Positions 56,606-64,000 of a stretch of DNA of 64,000 nt are shown piece by piece. A program made the position numbers and the translations under genes. Numbering within the stretch: position 1 is the stretch's first letter; the number at the start of each line of letters is the position of its first letter. A model generated the notes under the pieces. The model worked only from the letters and a program-made list of their open reading frames with translations. It made no database searches and had not been told where the DNA came from. The stretch comes from Molossus alvarezi (taxonomy: Eukaryota > Chordata > Mammalia > Chiroptera > Molossidae). The DNA lies in assembly GCA_037176705.1 (NCBI GenBank), contig CM073886.1:18523501-18587500 (forward strand), written 5' to 3'.

Positions 56606-58159
56606 ATGCACGTGGCAGTCTTCATGGGCACAGTGGCTGGGGCTTGAGCAACCTGCCTGCGTGGTCATAAATAAGTCACCAAGACATATGCTGTAATTCA
56701 CAAAACCCACCAAACCTAGGCTCAGCCCATAGGGCACTTTCTTGGGATGACACATCAGTATCTAATGCTCATCCTCAGTGTCTGAGGTTCAAGGGCATCA
56801 GGAGTGAGTGGTCAATAACAGACAGGAAGGCTCTCTGCAACCCAGGGGTCGAGCTAGGCACACTCTCAGCCCTTCAGTCTCTGTGGGTTCCCAAGAGACT
56901 TTTTTTTTACTCTATATCATATTTCAAGTGCCTAGACTGGGCTCAGCCATAGGGTCATGTCCTGTCTGATAACACAAGAGGAACTGGATGGTATTTCCCA
57001 GCTGAAAGCACCTTCCTCTTTCCCCTCACTCTATACCCAGAAAGTTTTATGCTGACAGAGACTGAAATAACCGGGTCTCATGCGTGTATTTCCTTTCGCA
57101 GAGTTACTTTCACATGCTTTGAATTCCATGTCCTGTCTTATGTACTTGGTGGAAAAAATATATATATAAATAAACCTTGAAATTTCCCCAGAGTTCAGCT
57201 TCCCTTTTCAGACCGATCCTCACTCAAGTTTGGAGATGAATGAAAGGAGCGTGGTAGGCACACACGCGCCCTGTTCTCCCCGGCGCGTTCAAACACAGTT
57301 CCTCCAAGGAGGCTCTGGAGCCTTCGCTCTCTGGCCTCCAGTCTGAGAGGCTCAGGATTTCTTTGGAGTACACACAGCCGCATCCTTTTGACAGACAGTG
57401 CACATGAAAAGATCCGGTACAGCCAAGGAACCGGGCACCCAAACTTGGCCCTTGGGTTTTCATCTACAGTCAGGCGCCACAGACATGATTATTGCGGACA
57501 GGGAAGCAGAGGCTGGTGGCAGAGAGCGTGTGGCGGGAGGCTCGTGCCAACCCGTAATTGGGAGGATTATTTTTAATCAGAACACACCCTACAGCCCAAA
57601 CATTGGAAATCTCCTGTAAGGCCAGCACAGGAAATTAAACACACCAACAATAAACCTCAGAGGGGGCGCGTGCGGGTGTAATATTGTTTGTCTCTCCAAG
57701 GTCCCTGGAGCTGCAAGTAGAAGTCTGTTTCCCCAGGGAGGGAGGCAGGGAGAATCTGTCCATGGAACCGTCACGGGCCGTGTGCCTGAGCCCTCGCTGG
57801 ACACTGGGTCTGCCACATGGAACGCAGTGGGCCACGAACGGATGCCCTTGTGATTGAGCAGTCCGACCAGTCAGAGGCAAGCCTTGGGCTAGCAGCTCCA
57901 ATTATATTCCATCAATAAGGAAGAGCCTCCTGAGGTCTTTATTCTGGAAAATGATAAACCCACTGTGTGCCAGGGGCTGTGTCGGCCATGGGCGTGCCTG
58001 GGTCCTGCTGTCGCGGTCATCTGGATACTCTTACCCATTTGGCAAGATGTTACAAAACACACTCAGACTTTGTTGATTGGAAGGACTGCTGTTGGCCAGG
58101 TAGGCAGTGCTGGTGGGCGTCTGGCATGATGCACATTTCCTGAGTAGCAAAGCCAGGCG
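56606..58159. other. Single-copy DNA, no gene seen
   Basis: Holds copy 1 of a 56-bp direct repeat at 57427-57482. AT dinucleotides precede AAATAAACCTTG at 57158-57180. Several 60-88 codon frames overlap in all orientations without domains. Confidence 0.4.
57427..57482. repeat. 56-bp direct repeat, copy 1
   Basis: GGAACCGGGCACCCAAACTTG to CAGTCAGGCGCCACAG. It recurs in the same orientation at 59020-59075 with three mismatches by eye. Unknown family. Confidence 0.9.
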
Positions 58160-58310
58160 ATTGTGTTGTGTGATCATCACATCACCCAGCTCTGAGAAGG
58201 TCATTATTATCCCCACTCGATAGCTAAGAAAACAGAGGTCAAGCCGTTTGCCCAAAGTCACACAGCTAAACAGATGGGAGCATTGGGTTTGAACCCAAGT
58301 CTGTGTCCAG
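58160..58310 (-). mobile_element. MIR relic, antisense
   Basis: TTATTATCCCCACTCGATAGC, AAGAAAACAGAGGTCAAGCCG, AAAGTCACACAGCTAAACAG and GGGTTTGAACCCAAGTCTG match antisense MIR well. Confidence 0.82.
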
Positions 58311-59304
58311 AATGTATGTATCACTCATGAATAAGGTGAGCACAGCCTGGGTGCGGGGTGCTCACAGTCCGATGGGGACGGCGAGTGGAGAGACTCATCT
58401 GTGAGAGAGTGTCAGAGACACTAGCGGAATTCCGAGCTTGAGGAAGTGGGCGCCATGTTTGGGGGCTCCACGAGGGGTCAGTGGGGACTCTGCAAGGGGG
58501 TCAACGTGGGCTTCCCAAGGACACAAAGAATAGGTACATGTTTACAGACAGACAAAGAAGGAACAGAGTCCCAGGCAAACGTGTGCTGATATCAGAGAGC
58601 GGGGGGCGTTCAGTGTGAGTTTGGATGTTGTTCTTGTTCAGCTCAGTCACTTACATTCAACCTACAAGAGGTGGGGGTTGGGGTGGGGAGGGAACAAAGA
58701 TAATATTTTAGGAATATTCAAGCCAGAGACCAGGCATCTGATGTGGGAATAGGTAAGATACAGAAGGAGATGATACAGGAGACTGGACTCGGGGTCCCCC
58801 CTGCCACCCTTGCTGTGTGCAATGACTCTGCGTGGTTACAGTGGGGGGGGGGTTGCACCCACAGCTCTCCAGAGAAAACAGACCACACGTGCTATGAAGT
58901 GACTTCCTGGTTCTGAGTCTGGAGGCAGGGTGCTGAGATCCAGCTGCGAATCCAGGGACACATGAGCCATTTGTATGGCCAAGTGCCTCTGGTCCCAGCA
59001 TCCGGCTGCAGGCATGGCAGGAACCGGGGACCCAAACTTGGTCCTTGGGTTTTCATTTACAGTCAGGCGCCACAGCCTGGTGTTATGCGCTGAGTCACCA
59101 GATTTCCTGGGGAGAGTCTCTGTCTTTAAACTCAGGGGGCTGCGTGCACTTCCCACCCTGGCTCACTGTCCTCCCACCCCAGAGTCACCCAAGAAGGTCT
59201 AAACTTAGCAATGAGGTGAGTCAGCCTCCCTTTTCTCCTCCCTCCCTCCTTTCCTTTCTCCCGTCTCTCCCCTCTCCTTCCCTCCCGTCCATCTTTCCTT
59301 TCTG
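58311..59304. other. Single-copy DNA with a 10-G run and direct-repeat copy 2
   Basis: A run of 10 G at 58843-58852 and copy 2 of the direct repeat at 59020-59075. A CT-rich tract spans 59228-59290. No gene recognised. Confidence 0.4.
59020..59075. repeat. 56-bp direct repeat, copy 2
   Basis: Same orientation as 57427-57482, about 1.6 kb downstream. The flanks diverge quickly. Confidence 0.9.
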
Positions 59305-59426
59305 TGGCAAATATTTACCAAATGCCTCCCATGTCCCATGCCTCCCATGGCAATGCGGTCAGAGCTAGAATCAAAATGGGGAGCAGACAGATACAGCCCT
59401 GCCCCCAGGGAGCCAACATACTGGTG

Positions 59427-59445
59427 AAACAGGTAGACTTTATAT

Positions 59446-59485
<40 letters not shown>

Positions 59486-60146
59486 ATTCCTATATCCTTT
59501 TTTTAATTATTTTTATTAACTTGTTTTTGTTACAGATGTTTCTCCTTTTTTCCCACATTGACACCCTCCTTCCCATCCCCCCACCCCATCCCCAGCTTTG
59601 TTGTCTATATCCATTGGTTATGTGTACATGCATATAAGCTCTGTGGTTTATCTCTTCCCTTCCAACACCCCCTCTTCTGAGGTTTGCCAGTCTGAATCCT
59701 ACTTCTATGTCTCTGGGTCAATTTTGTTCAGCAGTTGCAGACCGGTGCAACCTCTTGGAAAACACTATGGTGTTACCTCAAAATGTTAAAAATAGAACTG
59801 CCATTTGACCCAGTGATCCCACTTCTAGGAATATACCCTAAGAAGCCTGAAACACCAATCAGAAAGAATATATGTGCCCCCATGTTCATAGAAGCACTAT
59901 TTACAATAACTAAGATCTGGAAACAGCCCAAGTGTCCATCAATAGATGAATGGATTAAAAACCTGTGGTACATATACACAATGGAGTACTATGCAGCTGT
60001 AAGAAAGAAAGATCTCTTATCCTTTGAGACCACATGGAGGGACCTGGAAAGTATTATCCTAAGTGAAACCAGCCAAGCAGCAAAAGACAAATACCATGTG
60101 ATCTCACTTATCTGTGGAATGTAGTGAACAAAACAGGCAGACTTTA
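59427..60146. mobile_element. LINE-1 with inverted 5' part (twin priming) and 16-bp target-site duplication
   Basis: AAACAGGTAGACTTTA at 59427-59442 and AAACAGGCAGACTTTA at 60131-60146 form a target-site duplication with one mismatch. Inside, 59443-59735 is an L1 3' UTR on the minus strand, starting with a TTTA-rich tail at 59443-59483. 59735-60130 is the ORF2 C-terminus on the plus strand. The two segments meet back to back and are adjacent in the L1 order: the minus-strand part starts CTGAACAAAATTG and the plus-strand part ends GAATGTAGTGAACAAAA. This head-to-head layout is the hallmark of twin priming. Confidence 0.88.
59735..60124 (+). pseudogene. LINE-1 ORF2 C-terminal fragment
   Basis: About 129 codons open to the natural ORF2 stop TAG at 60122-60124. 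It has LPFDPVIPLLGIYPKKPETP, EALFTITKIWKQPKCPSIDE and WYIYTMEYYAAVRKKDLLSF motifs. It is the least damaged L1 coding piece in the window, but lacks endonuclease and RT domains, so it encodes no functional enzyme. Confidence 0.88.
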
Positions 60147-60240
60147 ATCAAGTCCTTTGTAACTGACTGTGAAATGGCAACGGTGACACATGCCCTGAAG
60201 GAAGGATAATGGGCCCTTGAGACCGGGAGTGGGGTGTTCA

Positions 60241-61456
60241 TCAGGAAGCACAGATGAGTGTGAGTTAACTGGGTGTTAAGACCCCCCAGGTCAAAGCTGC
60301 AGCCTGTACAAGGACCCTGTGGCTGGTGGGGAGCAGAGAGTGACCCAGGTCTCTGGGGCTGGTACCCAAGGGGCCTGGGAGGAGGGTTGCCTATTCACTA
60401 TTAGATAAGGCCAAAGCTGTGATCAGGAGCACACCGTTTGGGGTGTCAGTCTGTCACAGGGTGAGGGACCGTCCTGCACAGAATACGAATCCTTCAGTGT
60501 AGGGGTGAAACAATCATATACATGGTGCATGCACATCCTGCAAAGACGCCCTGCCCCTCTGAGGAGCGGTGCAGCGGGGAGACAGGAAGAAATCGTAGCC
60601 TATTTCGGGGTCACCTGCATGGGGAAAGCCATGAAGCCGTCGATGGGAAGACCATAGAAGTAGAATCATTGCAGTAGCCAGCTCTGTTTACAGTCTGGGT
60701 CACCAACTTCAACGACATGCCGCCTGCCAGGGTCCCCGACTTCAGTGTTTCGGAAGTAATTGGTTGACTCCCTTGTGCAACCATCCGGACAGAGTGCAGA
60801 GGTGACGCAACCAATGCAGGGCGGAGCGTTCACCTCCCCTCTGCCCTCCTGCGTCACCTTCACCAGCGGCCCTCTAGCTCCGGCCGGCTCAGCGCCGTGA
60901 AAAGTCCATCCGAGGCCCAAGATTCTCCCTGGTTGCAAATTGCTCTTTAGGTAGTTTGCGAGTGTAATTGCAAACTCAAGACAATCTTCGTATTTTGGTT
61001 TAAACTGTGTCACTCCTCTGGAACTTGAGAGAGCATCTTTGATTTCTCTCGCTGTCCCGTGCCATTGCTATGACCTTTTCTATTCTCACTTGTCAGTGGC
61101 TCTCCGCCTTTGTTTTTTACGAAACAATCCACCTGGAGGAATCGGCAGATACTTTTCATGTAAAGGGGGAGGGGGATATAAAATTCATTGGGACTGCAGG
61201 CTAGATTCAAAGTAGATAGAAAGGCGTGGGCATCAAGCTGCCATGCATGACATTAATGCTGTTATCTGGACACCAAGCATGAAGATGCCAGAGTAGTCCA
61301 TGGTGCTGAGAAAGCATCCTCTTGAACGAAGCTCCGCGCCCTTCCTTGGTGTGTAACGCTGTGTGCCCATGAGGAATGCTTCTGTGCTACCGGGTGTCCT
61401 GAGCAGCTGCTGAGTGGCTGGGCCGTCTGCCAGAGGACAAGGCTACTGAGTTGAAT
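60241..61456. other. Single-copy DNA, no gene seen
   Basis: A CpG-richer stretch at 60820-60910 (AGCGGCCC, CTCCGGCCGGC, CAGCGCCGTG). The 115-codon minus-strand frame at 60666-61013 has no recognised domain. Confidence 0.4.
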
Positions 61457-61738
61457 AAAACATTGTCTTTAGCCCTGGCCGGTTTGGCTCAGCAGTTAGA
61501 GCGTTGGCCTGTGGTCCAGAGAGACCCGGGTTCGGTTCCCACTAAGGGCGTGTACCTCGGTTGCAGTTTGTCCCCGGCCCTGGTTGGGCCGTGTGGGTGG
61601 CAGCTACTCCATGTGTCCCTTTCACGTCGATGTTTCTCTCTCTCTCTCTCTTCCTCTCTCTCCCTCCCACTCTACCTGAACAAAAACTGGAAAAATGTCC
61701 TCCGGTGAGGATAAAAAACAAAACAAAACATTGTCTTT
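61457..61738 (+). mobile_element. VES SINE, young-looking, 14-bp target-site duplication
   Basis: A sense VES (61472-61724) between perfect duplications AAAACATTGTCTTT at 61457-61470 and 61725-61738. A box TGGCTCAGCAG and B box GGTTCGGTTCC are nearly consensus. It ends CCTCCGGTGAGGATAAAAAAC. The head is close to those at 5356 (minus) and 63864. Confidence 0.97.
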
Positions 61739-62525
61739 GCCCCCTAGGAGTTCACGGCCTGGGCAGGCCAAATCTACTGTGGGTTAGAGAGAGAGCACCC
61801 GATTCCTGTTAGGACATGTCAAAGGCTAGCAGAAATAAAAGGGTTCATGAAAGCCACAGAGAGAAGTTTATACTTGGGGGTACCTCGAGGAATAAGTTCA
61901 GATTGACCCAGATGAGGGACAGTTCAGAAGGAAAGATGTGACCACAGGGCTAGAGGTGTAACAGTGCCTGTCTTTTTAATAGTCTGATTTGGGTCGATCT
62001 TAGGGTACATGAGCTTGTATACTGGTGGGTGGAAGGAGTGACGGGGGGGGGGGTGGCAGTGGTTAAGAAGGTTGACTCTGACCATAGGAGCAATCATTAT
62101 TTTTCATGAATAAGAGGATGTATGTAGATTTTGATACAAAGACTGTGATGTACTATGGGTTCAATAAAACTACTACAGTATTACTACCACTGTATTTCAG
62201 TGATGATGATGATGATGATGACGATGATGATGGCACAGGTAATTCTCCAGTTGAGGCATACTGTGAATTCATAGAAGATAAATATATAGTTTGACTATTC
62301 ACTTCCTAACTGTCCTAACCCTTCTTCCCAAATCCCGTTCTTCCACTTCATCTGGTTACATTCTTCTCATCATTACAATCTTAGCTTTATTGCCACTCCC
62401 TTGGTGAAGGGTTGTTCCCTCAGCATCCCTGCCCAAGCTCTGTCTTCCCCACTGTACCGTAGGTGCCACGAGGAAAGTACCTGGCATGCAGAAGGGCGTG
62501 GGAATAATACACATTTAAAGGGTAT
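61739..62525. other. Single-copy DNA, no gene seen
   Basis: Contains an 11-G run at 62043-62053 and the GAT repeat at 62199-62233. No gene recognised. Confidence 0.4.
62199..62233. repeat. (GAT)n microsatellite
   Basis: GTGATGATGATGATGATGATG followed by ACGATGATGATGG. Twelve GAT-like triplets with one GAC. In one frame it reads as an Asp run inside a 62-codon frame that I do not regard as a gene. Confidence 0.93.
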
Positions 62526-62705
62526 TGGCTTTGTAATAGGTACAGTGCTAAGTACTTTCCTCACATTTATTCTTAATACCCATCTCAATTCAGTTCCTTG
62601 AGGTAGGTATCATGTTTATCTCCCTTGTACAGAGGAGGAAGTTGAGCAAGCAAGGTTAAGTGACTTGTCCATGGTCGCAAACCTAGTAGGTAATGGAGCT
62701 ATGGA
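62526..62705 (-). mobile_element. MIR relic, antisense
   Basis: GTACAGTGCTAAGTACTTTCC, TTGAGGTAGGTATCATG, CTTGTACAGAGGAGGAAGTTG and AAGTGACTTGTCCATGG match antisense MIR in order. Confidence 0.8.
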
Positions 62706-62721
62706 TGAGTGGTATGGATAA

Positions 62722-63030
62722 TGGAAGAAAGGAAGGGAGGAAGAAAGGAAGGAAGGAAGGAAGGAGGAAGAAAGGAAGGAAGAAGGAAGGAAGGAAGGAA
62801 GGAAGGAAAGAAGGAAGGAAGGAAGGAAGGAAAGAAGAAAGGAAGGGAGGAAGGAAGGAAGGAAGGAGGAAGAAAGGAAGGAAGAAGGAAGGAAGGAAGG
62901 AAGGAAGGAAGGAAGGAAGGAAGGAAGGAAGGAAAGAAGGAAGGAAGGAAGGGGAAGGAAGGGGGAAGGAAGGAAAGAAGAAAGGAAGGGAGGAAAGAAA
63001 GAGGAAGGAAGGAAGAAAGGAAGGAGGATG
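62722..63030. repeat. (GGAA)n microsatellite with variant blocks
   Basis: About 310 bases of GGAA units with GGAG, GAAA and GGGG variants. The block GGAGGAAGAAAGGAAGGAAGA occurs at 62764-62784 and again at 62866-62886. Purine-only on +. Frames of 108-137 codons through it are low-complexity artefacts. Confidence 0.95.
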
Positions 63031-63863
63031 GATAAGCACTGTCTTCACCATTCTTCCACTTCATAGGTGGCTTCTCCAGACCCAGGTTTCTCTTCTAATA
63101 TTTTAGAATGGTTTGATGTTCTCAGATGTTCTGTTTTATCAACACCAGTGAGCTCACCAAATGACAATGTAAAAGATTCATCATATTAAGAAAGGAAGCA
63201 TATTCTCTTAACAGATACCTGCAAAGAATGTTCATAACTAAGCTCTGAAGCTTTTGAGTTGTGCTGAGTGGTGGTGTAAATTGTATTGCTACTTTATAGA
63301 AGTAACTGAAAGAGCACTGGATTGGGATTCTAGAGACTGCAAACCAGTCCTATTTGTTCTATGTAAGTTTCTTGCAGGGAGGAAGCAGCTCAGAGTCAAC
63401 TCTGAGGTACAGGATGCCAGCTATGTCTTTCAGATCTATTTCTGATTAGAGATGACCTCTCCCCCAAATCACTGGATTATATGAGATTATAATGTCATTT
63501 GTGGTTTAGGTGATGTTTGGTTTATTTAAAGACTGATGAAAATTAATCTTACTCTTTCTGATTGGGTGATGATAGCCATGTTTATGAAATTTATCATTGA
63601 GGGGGCACCTTATATCACAATTTTGATCACGGTGAAAGAAGTCTCTTTGAACTTTAGCTACTATTTGATTGAACATTACAGAATCTTGAAGTTCCAGAGT
63701 TAAAAGGACTTTTAGAGTTGATTTCCTCCCACTTAACACCATGCAGGAAAATCCACAATATTTTTGAAAGACCAATCCCCAGCCTTTCCTCGAACTCCTC
63801 CTATGACAAAGAGGTCACTATGCAAGATAAGAGTACAGCAGAGTCATTCTAAACTTGGTGTCC
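63031..63863. other. Single-copy DNA, no gene seen
   Basis: No repeat or coding domain recognised. AACTGAAAGAGCACTGGATTG at about 63303 could be a MIR head but is too weak to call. Confidence 0.4.
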
Positions 63864-64000
63864 GCCCTGGCCAGTTTGGCTCAGTGGTTAGAGCATCGGC
63901 CTACGGTCCGGAGAGACCAGGGTTCGGTTCCCGCTAAGGGTGCGTACCTCGGTTGCAGTTTGTCCCCGGCCCTGGTTGGTCGTGTGGGTGGCAGCCACTC
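63864..64000 (+). mobile_element. VES SINE, cut by the window end
   Basis: Sense head GCCCTGGCCAGTTTGGCTCAG, GGTTCGGTTCC B box, and TTGCAGTTTGTCCCCGGCCC. It continues to the last base, so its 3' half lies outside the window. Same subgroup as 61472. Confidence 0.95.

Larger units (their letters stand above)
59305..60240 (-). mobile_element. L2 LINE relic split by an L1 insertion
   Basis: 59305-59442 (AGATACAGCCCTGCCCCCAGG, GAGCCAACATACTGGTGAAAC) and 60131-60240 (GCAACGGTGACACATGCCCTG, AAGGAAGG) match two consecutive parts of antisense L2. The L1 lies between them. Confidence 0.6.

Noticed and set aside
61472..61560. tRNA gene suggested by A- and B-box sequences
   Set aside because: The boxes belong to the tRNA-derived head of the VES SINE. 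No cloverleaf with a proper anticodon arm and acceptor stem is apparent, and the family recurs sixteen times.
62106..62294. Acidic 62-codon frame with an Asp run
   Set aside because: The Asp run is the GAT microsatellite; no homologous protein is recognised.
62683..63106. Frames of 108-137 codons on both strands
   Set aside because: They are low-complexity translations of the GGAA microsatellite.

Overview
The window looks like bat DNA, most likely from the suborder Yangochiroptera. It contains sixteen copies of a tRNA-derived SINE whose head reads GCCCTGGCCGGTTTGGCTCAG. This head carries Pol III A- and B-box sequences, and the family is recognisable as the VES SINE of vespertilionid and related bats. 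LINE-1 3' ends of a type I associate with bats lie beside older pan-mammalian repeats (MIR, L2, hAT-type DNA transposons and one CR1/L3 LINE remnant). I found no convincing protein-coding exon, tRNA, rRNA or other RNA gene. All long open frames fall in low-complexity repeats, retrotransposon remnants or SINEs. The window is best read as intergenic or intronic mammalian sequence. Repeat family names are from memory of consensus sequences, not from a search.

Layout. 0-8.8 kb: mostly single-copy DNA with MIR/L2 relics, one VES SINE, one hAT relic followed by a perfect 16-bp hairpin, two CpG-dense patches and an antisense LINE-1 3' end. 8.9-10.6 kb: a GGAAT/GGAGT pentamer satellite, with 265 consecutive pentamers in one unbroken 5-bp register and visible higher-order repeats. 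10.6-16 kb: single-copy DNA, L2 pieces and a large CCTT/CTTT microsatellite. 16-25.5 kb: a nest of LINE-1s. A sense L1 is split near 18.8 kb and resumes near 24.1 kb, and the gap is filled by VES SINEs, L1 fragments and an antisense L1 that itself carries a VES. 25.5-40.6 kb: repeat-poor sequence with scattered MIR/L2/VES copies, a CR1/L3 reverse-transcriptase relic at 29.5 kb and a hAT element split by a VES. 40.6-44.2 kb: an internally deleted L1/HAL1-like element carrying a VES. 44.2-59.3 kb: L2/MIR relics, four VES SINEs, a possible antisense LTR, and two pairs of short near-identical duplicated blocks. 59.4-60.1 kb: an L1 insertion with the inverted structure of twin priming and a 16-bp target-site duplication. 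60.1-64 kb: single-copy DNA, a young-looking VES, a GGAA microsatellite and a VES cut by the window end.

Nothing here forms an operon or gene pathway. What can be read is the order of events: MIR, L2, CR1 and hAT first, then L1, then VES SINEs inserted into all of them, often with intact target-site duplications. The features most worth a second look are the in-register pentamer satellite with higher-order structure, the twin-primed L1, the nested L1 and the CR1/L3 relic.
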